A stretch of DNA of 64,000 bases from Croceibacterium ferulae (GTDB lineage Bacteria; Pseudomonadota; Alphaproteobacteria; Sphingomonadales; Sphingomonadaceae), in the NCBI RefSeq assembly GCF_003660445.1, contig NZ_QZVQ01000013.1, positions 21,843 to 85,842 of the forward strand. Reading direction: 5' to 3'. Numbering within the stretch: the first letter of the stretch is position 1; the number at the start of each line of letters is the position of its first letter. This document shows, piece by piece, positions 54,823 to 63,925 of this stretch. The notes under the pieces were generated by a model. That model ran no database searches. It had not been told where the DNA came from and saw nothing but the letters and a program-made list of their open reading frames with translations. The translations under genes were made by a program, and so were the position numbers.

Positions 54823-54960
54823 TTAGCTGAGAGACGAGCGGGTAAGCCGTCCGTTGATGGGTTTGAAGCGGAAGAACCGTGGCACCTCGGTGGCAACCAG
54901 ACTCCAGGCCGCCGCACCGAGTGCCACGAGGCCAAGAGATAGTCGTCCTGCTCGCCTCAT
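54823..54960 (-). CDS. Possible small membrane protein
   Basis: ATG 54960 gives 45 residues: MRRAGRLSLGLVALGAAAWS, LVATEVPRFFRFKPINGRLT, RSSLS. The hydrophobic helix followed by a charged E-V-P-R-F-x-R patch resembles short single-pass proteins common in bacteria, with no known role. Support is only compositional. Confidence 0.35.
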   Translation of the reverse strand: MRRAGRLSLGLVALGAAAWSLVATEVPRFFRFKPINGRLTRSSLS

Positions 54961-55268
54961 GGTGTCCAGCTTGCCTTCTGAGCCGATGCGTCATTGCAAA
55001 CCGGGCATGGTCCTTCGGCAGCAACCTTCACCTGAGTTCTACCACCAACCGTTCATCGCGGCCTCGTTTCCATTCGTCGCTCTAAAGCGCCCTCGTGCCG
55101 CAGGTGCCTTGCTTTCTTGCCGCACTTTGTTTGTCAACGAGACGGACGTGACTGCGGATTTGGAGACACCGGCTCGCAAGAGATGCCGCATGCGCGATAA
55201 GCATTGCAGTCTTACGATGAGCCCTTCTACTTGGGTCGACCGTGCCATGATGCGAGGATCTGTCAAAC
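54961..55268. other. Intergenic region before the GT2 gene
   Basis: About 300 bases. A minus-strand frame at 55039-55296 has a helix-turn-helix-like look (MRHLLRAGVSKSAVTSVSLT) but is not supported by a family match. Confidence 0.3.
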
Positions 55269-56216
55269 ATGCCGTCACCTTTTGAGACGCCCGCAAAGCT
55301 TCTGCGGGAGCGAGAAAGGCAGGAAGACTCCGCTCTCAGGTCGAGTTCTCAACCACCATTAGCTTCAGTTATCATTCCTACTTACCGGGATTGGACTCGC
55401 TGCTTTGAGTGCCTTGATGCTCTACGCGAGCAAACTTTGGACGCCGCTGTCTTCGAGATTATCGTCGTGAATAACGATCCGGCTGACCTCTGCCCTGACA
55501 CTGGAAGGCTGGCCCAGAATGTCACGATCATCGACGAGGAAGCGCCCGGGTCCTATGCGGCGCGTAATGCTGGTGTCGCGGCAAGTTCCGGAACTTTGCT
55601 AGCCTTTACCGACAGTGATTGTCGACCTCGCCCTAAATGGCTGGAGGCGGCCGTTGAAACTATAAGAGCTCATAACGGCTCTGTCCGAGTGACTGGACCG
55701 ATCGAGATCTTCCGAACCAGCGACTGTGGCGAACTCGCCTACCTTTATGATCGCAAGTTCGCGTTCAACCAGTCTTCCGCAACACGCTTTGAACACGCAG
55801 TCACGGCTAACCTTGTTGTCTCTCGCGCTATTTTCGAATCGGTTGGCTTATTCAACGCAAGCATGATGTCAGGCGGCGATTTCGAGTGGGATGCTCGTGC
55901 GGCGAAGCTAGGCATTTCACTGGTATTCAACAAAGAAGCCGTGGTCCGCCACCCGTCTCGACGGAGTGTGGCTGAGCTTTCGACGAAGGCTAGAAGGGTG
56001 GCAGGCGGAAGTGTGGCGCTCGGAAATGTCGGAGTAGTCCAGATGATCTGGTCTCGACTGAAGCCGCCAGTCAATAAATTCCGGGCTTTAGATCGGCATG
56101 ACATGACGAGCACTGAGACGACGAAGCTTTTTTTATTGGTATGGTGGCTCAGGATTGTCGCGGCGAGAGAGTTTGTTGCGATTAAGCTTAATCTAAAAGA
56201 ACCGGAGCGCATCTAA
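55269..56216 (+). CDS. Glycosyltransferase family 2
   Basis: The 315-residue protein starts MPSPFETPAKLLRERERQED; the catalytic domain opens at about residue 30 with PLASVIIPTYRDWTRCFECL. The nucleotide-sugar signatures follow: FEIIVVNNDPADLCPD, GSYAARNAGVAASSGTLLAF then TDSDCRPRPKWLE with the metal-binding D115-x-D117, and later MMSGGDFEWDARAAKLGISL, where GGDFEWD serves as the catalytic-base region. GT2 enzymes are inverting. It precedes the UDP-glucose dehydrogenase and epimerase genes on the same strand and may use their UDP-uronate products. The terminal region has one hydrophobic stretch (TKLFLLVWWLRIVAAREFVA) that could sit on the membrane. Confidence 0.9.
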   Translation: MPSPFETPAKLLRERERQEDSALRSSSQPPLASVIIPTYRDWTRCFECLDALREQTLDAAVFEIIVVNNDPADLCPDTGRLAQNVTIIDEEAPGSYAARNAGVAASSGTLLAFTDSDCRPRPKWLEAAVETIRAHNGSVRVTGPIEIFRTSDCGELAYLYDRKFAFNQSSATRFEHAVTANLVVSRAIFESVGLFNASMMSGGDFEWDARAAKLGISLVFNKEAVVRHPSRRSVAELSTKARRVAGGSVALGNVGVVQMIWSRLKPPVNKFRALDRHDMTSTETTKLFLLVWWLRIVAAREFVAIKLNLKEPERI

Positions 56217-56832
56217 CGAAATGCTTTTGCTCGGAGCCGTAAGGCTCAGGGGCTTAGCTCTTCGATTGACCCCTGTACGCGAATTCAGCCGGCCCCTCAC
56301 CAATAAGTCGAAGTGATGTCTGGAAGCAGCAAGTTTGCAAGCGGATGGCTGGATAGGCCCGCGTCGACCTGCACAACTGACAACGTCCGACCGGATTACA
56401 GTAGTTGAAAGTGGTCGATTGTCCGTGTCACTACCGCGACATCTTGGCCTGTCGGCTTCAAGGGAGAACTTTTCTTCCGGGGCTTTTGTCGATGTATGCG
56501 CCGGCGCGGCCCAATCCGGTTCTTAGCTCGCGCATAGGTGCGAAGCCTCCGCATCAGCGGGCTTCTCTCTACTCTGATCATCGGCGCGTGAAACCGTCGT
56601 GGTTTGCAAAAGCTTACACCGCATAGCTTCCTTGCCCGGAGGTGCGGCTAACCTCGGTTGGCAGCCATGCCGCCGCGGGAGAAATGACGGCAATCCTCAC
56701 GGTCGCTGCTTGATCTCTCGCTGCTCCAAATTGTGACGCTTTTGAGCGACCGGGAGGTTGGCTCGGTGCCAGATTGACCTGTCCGAGAATTTGCTGCAAC
56801 TGCGAACTATCTACGTTGATACTGAGGTATAT
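56217..56832. other. Intergenic region upstream of the UDP-glucose dehydrogenase gene
   Basis: About 615 bases without a supportable gene. It should contain the promoter for the ugd-epimerase pair. Confidence 0.35.
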
Positions 56833-58143
56833 ATGCGCATCACAATGATTGGATCTGGATACGTTGGACTGGTATCTGGCGCGTGCTTTTCAGACTTTGG
56901 ACACGAGGTGGTGTGCGTTGACAAGGATGCTCGGAAGATCGAGCTGTTGCACGACAATGTGATGCCCATTTTTGAGCCGGGCTTGGCGGAGCTGGTAAGC
57001 AGCAACGTCCGCGCCGGTCGCCTCTCGTTCACTACTGACGTCTCCGCCGCTGTGCGCGACGCTGACGCTATCTTCATCGCTGTCGGTACACCGTCCCGGC
57101 GTGGTGACGGTCATGCCGATCTCTCGTATGTCTTTGCCGCTGCAGCAGAGATCGCTGAATACGTCACCAAACCATGCGTTGTTGTAACGAAATCGACAGT
57201 GCCGGTCGGTACGGGCGATGAAGTTGAACGCATAATCGCGGGCGTAGCGCCAAACTCTGGCATCAAGGTTGTCTCGAATCCCGAGTTCTTGCGCGAAGGC
57301 GCAGCCATCGACGATTTTAAGCGGCCCGATCGTGTAGTCGTCGGTACTGATGACGAGAGCGCCCGGCAGGTCATGCGTGAGATTTACCGCCCATTGTCGC
57401 TCAACCAGGCTGCACCAATACTTTTCACGGGTCGTCGCACCGCTGAGCTAATCAAGTACGCGGCAAATGCTTTCCTCGCGGTCAAAATCACCTTTATCAA
57501 TGAGATCGCTGATCTTTGTGAGCAGGTGGGTGCTGATGTACAAGAAGTGTCGCGCGGAATCGGGACCGACAATCGGATTGGCCCAAAGTTTCTTCACGCT
57601 GGCCCAGGCTATGGTGGATCGTGCTTCCCGAAAGACACGTTGGCTCTGCTCAAGACCGCAGACGATAATGACACGCCACTCCGCATTGTCGAAGCCACTG
57701 TTCAAGTGAATGACAGCCGCAAGCGTGCGATGGGCCGCAAGGTCATTCGTGCAGCAGGCGGTGACGTGCGCGGAAAAACCGTGGCCCTACTCGGGCTGAC
57801 GTTCAAGCCGAACACTGATGATATGCGTGATGCACCGAGTCTTGCTATAGTCCAGGCCTTGCAGGACGGCGGTGCGAAGGTTCGAGCTTACGATCCTGAA
57901 GGCGTGGAGCAGGCAAAGCCGCTGCTCAAAGATGTCGAGTTCTGCTCAAGCCCCTATGTCGCTGCTGAGAGCGCCGATGTTCTAGTTATCGTAACTGAGT
58001 GGGACGAATTTAGGGCGCTTGATCTAGAGCGTATGTCTAACATCTTGAACAAGCCTGTCCTGGTGGACTTACGGAACATATACCCGGTTGAAGAGGTCCG
58101 TCGTGCCGGCTTCGAGGCTCACGGCGTCGGACGCGCGGGATAA
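56833..58143 (+). CDS. ugd: UDP-glucose 6-dehydrogenase
   Basis: ATG 56833 (MRITMIGSGYVGLVSGACFS) is the family start; 25 codons upstream in frame are unrelated. The 436-residue protein has the NAD-binding GSGYVG at residues 7-12, SNPEFLREGAAIDDFKRPDR, the linker helix RTAELIKYAANAFLAVKITF, and the catalytic Cys264 in GPGYGGSCFPKD. It closes with LGLTFKPNTDDMRDAPS. It oxidises UDP-glucose to UDP-glucuronate with two NAD. The next gene, a UDP-glucuronate 4-epimerase, is 96 bases downstream on the same strand, so the pair supplies UDP-glucuronate and UDP-galacturonate for surface polysaccharide. Function is as certain as sequence allows. Confidence 0.95.
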   Translation: MRITMIGSGYVGLVSGACFSDFGHEVVCVDKDARKIELLHDNVMPIFEPGLAELVSSNVRAGRLSFTTDVSAAVRDADAIFIAVGTPSRRGDGHADLSYVFAAAAEIAEYVTKPCVVVTKSTVPVGTGDEVERIIAGVAPNSGIKVVSNPEFLREGAAIDDFKRPDRVVVGTDDESARQVMREIYRPLSLNQAAPILFTGRRTAELIKYAANAFLAVKITFINEIADLCEQVGADVQEVSRGIGTDNRIGPKFLHAGPGYGGSCFPKDTLALLKTADDNDTPLRIVEATVQVNDSRKRAMGRKVIRAAGGDVRGKTVALLGLTFKPNTDDMRDAPSLAIVQALQDGGAKVRAYDPEGVEQAKPLLKDVEFCSSPYVAAESADVLVIVTEWDEFRALDLERMSNILNKPVLVDLRNIYPVEEVRRAGFEAHGVGRAG

Positions 58144-58239
58144 GCTAAAGCGGGATGCCGGTGGGGTTTGGGGCCCTGCCGGCACAGCCCAGTGGTTCTG
58201 ATGTAATTTGACTAGAGTGAATGCGAAAGGAATCCTGAA

Positions 58240-59229
58240 GTGAGTGACGCACCGATCTTAGTCACAGGAGCCGCGGGCTTCGTCGGACATGCGACAGCTC
58301 ACCGGCTTTTGGGTCGCGGTCAGCGCGTCGTGGCCGTCGATGTTCTCAACGACTATTATGATCCTAGCTTAAAGCAGGCGCGCTTAAGAACCTTCGACGG
58401 GATGAACTCTTTTGAGTTTGTTCAAGGCGACGTGGCCGACGTCGAGCTCATGTCAACCCTTATAGCTAAGCACAAGATCACAAAGGTTGTCCATCTAGCC
58501 GCGCAGGCCGGCGTACGATACAGCCTCGATAATCCATTTGCCTATCAACATTCCAATCTGGCAGGTCACCTATCAGTCATGGAGGCCTGCCGCCACGCTC
58601 CTGGTTTCGAGCACCTCGTCTATGCTTCTTCGAGCTCTGTATACGGCAACAAGCCAATTGGGGACGAGGGCTTCACTGAAGATGAGCCTGCTGCATCTCC
58701 CGTCTCCCTTTATGCTGCAACTAAGCGTAGCTGCGAGCTGATGAGCCAGTCCTATACAAGTCTTTATGGTTTCCCTCAAACCGGATTAAGGTTCTTCACT
58801 GTCTATGGCCCCTGGGGGAGACCGGACATGGCTTACTTCAGCTTTACAGAAAAGATCCTACGCGGCGAGCCGATCGAAGTTTACGGCAACGGTCGGATGG
58901 CACGTGATTTTACCTTCATTGACGACATTGTTGATGGTGTTGTTGGTGCGCTGGACCACCCTCCAGCGCGTGGAGATCACCGCATCCTCAATATAGGCGA
59001 CAGCCATCCGGTTGGCCTTCTCGAGATGATCGAGGCCCTCGAAGCAGCCATCGGTCGCAAGGCACAAAAAATAATGCGTCCCATGCAAGCAGGGGATGTG
59101 ACATCAACGTTCGCGGACGTGAGCAAGCTTCAGGAACTGACGGGCTACAAGCCGAAGGTTATGCTTGGTGAGGGCCTCCAACGGTTTGCCGACTGGTACT
59201 TGGACTACTACAGGCCTAAGAACGACTAA
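58240..59229 (+). CDS. UDP-glucuronate 4-epimerase (NAD-dependent SDR family)
   Basis: GTG 58240 with AAAGGA upstream gives 329 residues. The NAD motif GAAGFVG is at 10-16, and NDYYDPSLKQARL at about 37-49 is characteristic of GlcA 4-epimerases (LpsL/CapI type). It then has AAQAGVRYSLDNPFAY, SSSSVYG, and the catalytic Y158-x-x-x-K162 in SLYAATKRSCELM. Substrate-side segments include RFFTVYGPWGRPDMAYFSFT and ARDFTFIDDIVDGVVGAL. It interconverts UDP-glucuronate and UDP-galacturonate in the cytoplasm. It is linked to ugd by position and strand. A strict UDP-glucose 4-epimerase is less likely given the NDYYD and PWGRPDMA motifs. Confidence 0.9.
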   Translation: MSDAPILVTGAAGFVGHATAHRLLGRGQRVVAVDVLNDYYDPSLKQARLRTFDGMNSFEFVQGDVADVELMSTLIAKHKITKVVHLAAQAGVRYSLDNPFAYQHSNLAGHLSVMEACRHAPGFEHLVYASSSSVYGNKPIGDEGFTEDEPAASPVSLYAATKRSCELMSQSYTSLYGFPQTGLRFFTVYGPWGRPDMAYFSFTEKILRGEPIEVYGNGRMARDFTFIDDIVDGVVGALDHPPARGDHRILNIGDSHPVGLLEMIEALEAAIGRKAQKIMRPMQAGDVTSTFADVSKLQELTGYKPKVMLGEGLQRFADWYLDYYRPKND

Positions 59230-59699
59230 AGCATCCATGAAGCTGCAGATACCGAGTGAGAAGCCGTAATCCTAGGTATTCTGCAGTTTTCCATCGTCAA
59301 TTTCATGTTCCTGGTCTGACGATTGGACTAGGGCCTAGTCTGTTAGCAAACATGCCAGCGGGCAGGGGCCGCCCTACCGTCGAAACGCTCACGTGAGCGA
59401 CCGTTGCTGAGACTCCTGAATTGCGGCCGTCTTCGAGTTATTCGGCCTCTTAAGCGTGTTTGAAGTTTCTCGCGCAGGACCGATCTTTGACAGTGCGGAT
59501 ATGCGAAGCGAGCTGATGATGGATCCCATTAACGCTGCCCGGCAACTAGGATGGGACCGAACCACCCGATCCGATCACAAGTATGCTAGCTAGCAGGAAC
59601 TATTCCTACGCATCTCTGGCAAGTATGCGCATAACGGCGGGTTAACAACAACCAGCTACTGCAAGCTCTCCCATGATCGTCGCCACACGTCGACTGGGC

Positions 59700-59738
59700 G
59701 AGGGCCGCTCCTTGCTTGAGCGGCCCTCATCCACTTTT
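59700..59738 (+). terminator. Hairpin with perfect 11-bp stem
   Basis: GAGGGCCGCTC at 59700-59710 pairs perfectly with GAGCGGCCCTC at 59718-59728 around a 7-base loop, followed by ATCCACTTTTA. It lies about 470 bases after the epimerase gene and is a plausible though distant intrinsic terminator. Confidence 0.5.
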
Positions 59739-59763
59739 AGCCTTTCTGAGCCTAGCCGCGCCC

Positions 59764-59823
59764 GATGAGGCCTTGGTACGGCGTGCACGTGATGATGAGG
59801 CCTTGGTACGGCGTGCACGTGAT
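59764..59823. repeat. Perfect 30-bp tandem duplication
   Basis: The unit beginning GATGAGGCCTTGGTACGGCG and ending CACGTGAT occurs twice without a gap. No protein or regulatory role is evident; it is probably a recent slippage or insertion footprint. Confidence 0.8.
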
Positions 59824-60358
59824 TAAGTGCGCTCGCGACACAGCTATTTGTGGTCATCATCGAGGTGTGTCAGGGCTCGAACCCGAGTGCGCGGACAAGA
59901 GAGCATGTAAGTTGAATGGCCGCTGTTACCCGATAGAAGCCCCCGAACGATCCATAATGCCGCCCCTGAGTGGCGGAGATTAAGTCTTATTGTCGAGCAT
60001 CAACGCCAATTACCACTGACAACCGCATCAACCCGAACAAATCCTGCTTGGATCGATATCGTCACGCGTATGGGGATGCCTAGGCACGCCAGCTTGAACA
60101 ACAAATCGAGCAGACGGTAGCTACCAGGCCAGCGAAAGATCGTTTCGAGATACGATGCCCTAAAACTCGCGAGCGTTGTTGCGCTTTCGCCAATCGAGTA
60201 CGATGACGTGCTCGCGCCTTGCACTATACTTCATGCTGTACCGTGCGCCTGCAATGCGCTTGCTTGATTGGCAAAGATGCTGAGTCCCACGATGTGCCGT
60301 TAAGCTCAGCTAAGAGATCCAGTGAGCGCAGTTTGTCAGCACATCTGAGTTCCCTGAA

Positions 60359-60501
60359 TGATGTGTCCCCGCAGGAGCGGGGGAACTTCAAAGCATACGA
60401 CTTGGCATGCATCGGTCCATCCCCGCGGGCGCGGGGGAAGCCTGTGTGTGCTCCAGTAAGGATTTCATCGCAGGGTCCATCCCCGAGTTCGGGGCCCGAG
60501 G
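60359..60501. CRISPR. Degenerate type I-E-like CRISPR repeat cluster (three repeats)
   Basis: Three repeat-like blocks are seen. One lies at 60359-60387 with TCCCCGCAGGAGCGGGGGAA. The next, at 60413-60441, begins CGGTCCATCCCCGCGGGCGC and ends GGGGGAAGC. The third, at 60473-60501, has GGTCCATCCCCGAGTTCGGG. The middle one is close to the common type I-E repeat CGGTTCATCCCCGCGGGTGC with GGGGAACAC. Spacings are 54 and 60 bases against the expected 61, so the putative spacers are about 25 and 31 bases. No cas genes are present. It looks like a stranded, decaying array end or solitary repeats, and a chance set of similar hairpins cannot be excluded. Confidence 0.45.
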
Positions 60502-60603
60502 ATCATAGCAGCGAAGTGACCAAACGCAACCCGTAGGCCATACCAAGCAGGAAGGCCTGGATCTCCGTGACGTTGCTCGTTCGGCAGTTCGATACCAGCG
60601 TGC

Positions 60604-60849
60604 TCAAAGCGCGCGGAACTCGTCGAGAGACAAAGCTGCATAACGCGTACGATCACCTCTACGCACTTCGCTGACGTCTGCCAAATCATAATCCTGAAGC
60701 AGCTTTAGAAGCTGTCGTTCCAAAGATGCACTTACCAAGAAGATCACATATGCAGGCGAACGATTACGTAGATCCCTGAATCTCACGACGGCATCATGGA
60801 TCATAGGCCACCCGGCCTTCTGCGCGTCCACGATTAGTGTTCTTGACAT
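60604..60849 (-). CDS. Hypothetical protein
   Basis: ATG 60849 follows GAGGTG, so it is preferred to the codon at 60855. The 81-residue product, MSRTLIVDAQKAGWPMIHDA, VVRFRDLRNRSPAYVIFLVS, ASLERQLLKLLQDYDLADVS, EVRRGDRTRYAALSLDEFRA, alternates strand and helix in a small alpha/beta pattern. The opening RTLIVDA and the following helix faintly recall a receiver-like or RecA-type strand, but no motif residues are present. No family is recognised. It lies between the CRISPR-like cluster and a truncated IS5 element and may be a fragment. Confidence 0.4.
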   Translation of the reverse strand: MSRTLIVDAQKAGWPMIHDAVVRFRDLRNRSPAYVIFLVSASLERQLLKLLQDYDLADVSEVRRGDRTRYAALSLDEFRAL

Positions 60850-60935
60850 CGACACCTCATACAGTTTGCGCCAGCGTCACTTTGTAGGATCGACGCCCCT
60901 TCTTGTCGACAGCTTACGTCTAGACGAAAGGTTAG

Positions 60936-61642
60936 GTGCACAACGCTTCCTACCACGGCATTCCCCGGGTCGACGACCGGCGGATCGTCAGCGGCATCAT
61001 CTTCGTGATCCGCAACGGGCTGCGCTGGCGAGATGCGCCGACCGGCTACGGGCGACACAAGACGATCTACAAGCGGTTCATCCGCTGGAGCCGGCTCGGC
61101 GTATTCAACAAGATCTTCGCCGCGCTCGCCGGCAAAGGCGGCAGGCCCGATCAGCTGATGATTGATGCGACCCACCTGAAGGCACACCGCACCGCTGCCA
61201 GCCTGCTCAAAAAGGGGCTGTTCCCCGCCGTATCGGACGCACCAAGGGCGGCCTGAACTCCAAGCTTCATGCCGTCTGCGACGGCAAAGGACGTCCGCTG
61301 GTTGTGGCGCTCAGCGAAGGGCAGATGAGCGACTACAAAGGCGCTGCCCTGATGCTTGATGCGCTGCCCAGGGCCAAAACCCTGCTTGGCGACCGAGGCT
61401 ATGACGCTGACTGGTTCCGCGCTGCTTTGGCTGACCGCAAGATCGCTGCGTGCATCCCCTCCAGGGCAAACCGGCGGGTGCCCATACCGCACGACGCGGT
61501 GCTGTACCGCCAGCGCCACAAGATCGAGATCATGTTCGGTCGCCTCAAGGACTGGCGCCGCATCTACACCCGCTACGACCGATGCGCCCACACCTTCTTC
61601 TCGGCCATCTGCCTCGCCGCCACCGTCATCTTTTGGCTGTGA
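60936..61642 (+). pseudogene. IS5-family (IS427 group) transposase, 5' truncated
   Basis: The recognisable sequence begins at about SYHGIPRVDDRRIVSGIIFV near 60950. It continues RNGLRWRDAPTGYGRHKTIY, LMIDATHLKAHRTAASLLKK then GLFP. In the next frame it reads RTKGGLNSKLHAVCDGKGRP from about 61240, LLGDRGYDADWFRAALADRK, PHDAVLYRQRHKIEIMFGRL, KDWRRIYTRYDRCAHTFFSA and VIFWL. The N-terminal 25-30 residues are missing, so the element is truncated. The frame change at GLFP is where relatives read GLFPRRIGRTKGG, so one base is lost or the junction was programmed. It is a different subgroup from the IS5 at 1763. Confidence 0.75.
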
Positions 61643-61699
61643 TCAATGAGTCCTGAGCCTAGGCTCAGAACCCATCAACATGCTTGCGAGAGCGACGTT

Positions 61700-61912
61700 C
61701 AGTCGAATCGCGAGATCGCTGCCTGCGTCTCGTCCAGAGCGAACCTGCGCGTGTGCATCCCGCATGACGCAGTGCTATGCCGCCAACGTCACAAGATCGA
61801 GATCATGTTTGGCCGCCTCAAGGACTGGCATCGTATCCACACCCGCTATGACCGCTGCGCCCACACGTTCTTCTCGGCCATCTGCATCGCCAACGTCATT
61901 TTCTGGCTGTGA
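61700..61912 (+). pseudogene. IS5-family transposase C-terminal fragment, second copy
   Basis: The frame reads REIAACVSSRANLRVCIPHD, AVLCRQRHKIEIMFGRLKDW, HRIHTRYDRCAHTFFSAICI, ANVIFWL. It is a diverged copy of the last 65 codons of the IS5 gene just upstream, in the same orientation and about 60 bases later. It is a remnant of an independent or duplicated insertion. Confidence 0.7.
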
Positions 61913-62410
61913 TCAATTAGTCGTGAGCTTGAGATCACGAAGGGGACGCGATGCTATCCGCCCTTCCGCCGAGGCGCAAACTAAGGCCAGCCTTCGCCTC
62001 AAGAACGCACGCGGGCCGCAATTAGCGAGGACGCAGCGCGGCGCATGCAAGGTGGATAATGGCTGTGCTGATCTGCGGCATTCAGCGTGTGCTGGACGCG
62101 GGCGGCCGCTGGTGCGGCTGCTCATCCGTATCTGCTTGGTGACAAGGGCTACGATGCCGATCGGCCTTGTCGATCGCCGCGGGCAGCTGGCGCCACCCCG
62201 CTTATTGAGACCGCCACAGCCGCAAGCGCGTAATCCGTTATAACCAGCAGCGTCACCGCAGGTCACACCTCACGAAGATTGACTCCTACCGCCGCCTGCA
62301 TCTTCAGCGCGTCGCCACCCGCTACGAAAGGCTCGCCTTCAAATTCCTCTCGGGCAAGGCTCTTGCCCCCCGCGATCACGTTATGGCTGCGATGAGATTC
62401 CGCCGCTGAG
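61913..62410 (+). pseudogene. Further IS5-family transposase remnant
   Basis: Traces include VTRATMPIGLVD in a shifted frame (for LGDKGYDADRL), KRVIRYNQQRHRRSHLTKID, and RVATRYERLAFKFLSGKALA, which correspond to the C-terminal half of an IS427-group transposase like that at 1763-2200. Frames change several times. It is the third IS5 3' end in 1.5 kb. Confidence 0.5.
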
Positions 62411-62554
62411 CGTTGCTCGGCCAAGAGCGACAATAGCGCTTCACCCAGCGAGGGGTCGACGTCGTGAATTTATGGCTCTGACGCTCAGTGAAAGCCACGG
62501 CTCGCAGCTTTAGGGCATGTTCATGAAGTTTCTACATCCTTCTGGTGTGATGCA

Positions 62555-63610
62555 ATGAGCAGAGTCGGATTGATGAGTGCATTTGACGAGACAAGGGTAG
62601 TATCAAACGATCCACCGAAGGCGGAGCTCTCCCTTTTTAAGGAAGGAGCGGAAATCCTCAAAGGCTTACTCTCGCGTTCAAAGAGCGCAGCTTGGAAGAG
62701 CCACTACTCTCGTTTCAAGAACGATCCTTATTACATGCTGCGGTACTATGCCATTAATCTTGCTCTGCTTACTATCGGCATAGTTCTTCTAGACTTTTTT
62801 ACGGGCAGTCTCACCGCGATGAACCACAGGATGCTGTGGCTTGTTGGACTGGTACTATTTGTCTTGCCAAACTACTCACTTATATTTTTGTCTGGTATAT
62901 ATTATTTTGTGTTGTACCTGACGACGGGAGGAGTGGTCCTAACCTTTTCCAACGTAGCCCTTATTCCAGCGGGCGTTCTTACGGGAACTATCTCTGCCGC
63001 AATCATGCATAATGCTGCTCATGATAACTTCCAGTCGGCTCTACTGAATAGGATCCTGGGTGAGGTATGCGGGCTATTTCAGCTCAGCGGCTATGTGGGG
63101 TGGACGGTGTCCCACCACATACATCATGCCGCGCCCGATAATCCCCAGAAGGACGCGCATGCGCCGGGAGACATGCGGTTTGGTGAGTATGTGAACGCTA
63201 TGGGTATGCTGATGAAGAGGTCTATGACCGAGACCTACTTCAAAGCCTTTGGTTACGGTCGACACATCAAGGTAACTTGGGCCTCAATCAGCGCCACTCT
63301 TCCGCTTGTGCGTTACGCTCGCGTACTTTTTACACTCGCCCTAGTCGGACCGACGGGGTTCGTCTTTTTTTATGTACCGTTTAAAATCGCAAACACAATG
63401 ATCTATGGCGACTTCAATTACCGCACACACAGGCCGAACGGCCGCGGGGGATATGAGGTTCTGAATCTCAATCATAACATCTGGTTCAAACTTCTGAATG
63501 CTATCTCGATTGGATCCTATTACCACAAGAACCATCACCGCTGCCCGAAGGCATTTAATCCACGTCATGTCATCGATGACGGACGTCCATTTGTTACGTA
63601 CCATCGCTGA
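62555..63610 (+). CDS. Membrane fatty acid desaturase family protein
   Basis: ATG 62555 (MSRVGLMSAFDETRVVSNDP); a second ATG at 62573 is possible. The 351-residue protein has several membrane helices and the three His boxes of membrane di-iron desaturases/hydroxylases: HNAAH at 152-156, HHIHH at 187-191, and HKNHH at 324-328 followed by RCPKAFNPRHVID. Such enzymes insert double bonds or hydroxyls into acyl chains, sterols or carotenoids using O2 and reductant. The spacing fits the fatty acid desaturase superfamily; substrate cannot be assigned. Codon use is less GC-rich than the flanking IS DNA, as in the 2950-6401 polysaccharide block. It stands alone after the IS5 graveyard. Confidence 0.85.
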   Translation: MSRVGLMSAFDETRVVSNDPPKAELSLFKEGAEILKGLLSRSKSAAWKSHYSRFKNDPYYMLRYYAINLALLTIGIVLLDFFTGSLTAMNHRMLWLVGLVLFVLPNYSLIFLSGIYYFVLYLTTGGVVLTFSNVALIPAGVLTGTISAAIMHNAAHDNFQSALLNRILGEVCGLFQLSGYVGWTVSHHIHHAAPDNPQKDAHAPGDMRFGEYVNAMGMLMKRSMTETYFKAFGYGRHIKVTWASISATLPLVRYARVLFTLALVGPTGFVFFYVPFKIANTMIYGDFNYRTHRPNGRGGYEVLNLNHNIWFKLLNAISIGSYYHKNHHRCPKAFNPRHVIDDGRPFVTYHR

Positions 63611-63925
63611 CACATGATCGTAGCCTAACACTGCTGTTATCTAACGAGAGCGGTAAAAGTGTGCACGATGTTACTATCGCTCCCCGCGTGTAGGCTCGGG
63701 GTCGGCAGAACTGAAAGCGGTCGCCTTAGCGTGGCGGAGCCGACACGACGGCTCACGTCCAGCTAAATTGCGCACGATCAGGACAACATTAGAGGCCAGA
63801 TGTGCAATTCACCCTATCAATGTCGCCTATGCACTGGCTTGCGAGAGTAGGGTAAATGCGCGAGCGCTTTGGAACATGATCACTTGCGCTTGGCTGAACC
63901 GAGCTGGCGCTTGAGGCTTGGGTCC
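63611..63925. other. Intergenic region at the right end
   Basis: About 315 bases without a supportable gene. Confidence 0.35.

Larger units (their letters stand above)
59230..60358. other. Long non-coding stretch with a hairpin and a tandem duplication
   Basis: About 1.1 kb without a supportable gene. It contains the hairpin at 59700 and the 30-bp tandem repeat at 59764. Confidence 0.45.

Noticed and set aside
55039..55296. A minus-strand frame resembling a helix-turn-helix protein.
   Set aside because: It overlaps the start of the GT2 gene and the similarity is weak.
59840..59900. A tRNA T-arm-like stretch on the minus strand (TCGGGTTCGAGCCCTGA).
   Set aside because: No matching acceptor 5' strand, D-arm or anticodon arm can be folded upstream; it may be a tRNA end fragment at an old integration site, but this is not supported.
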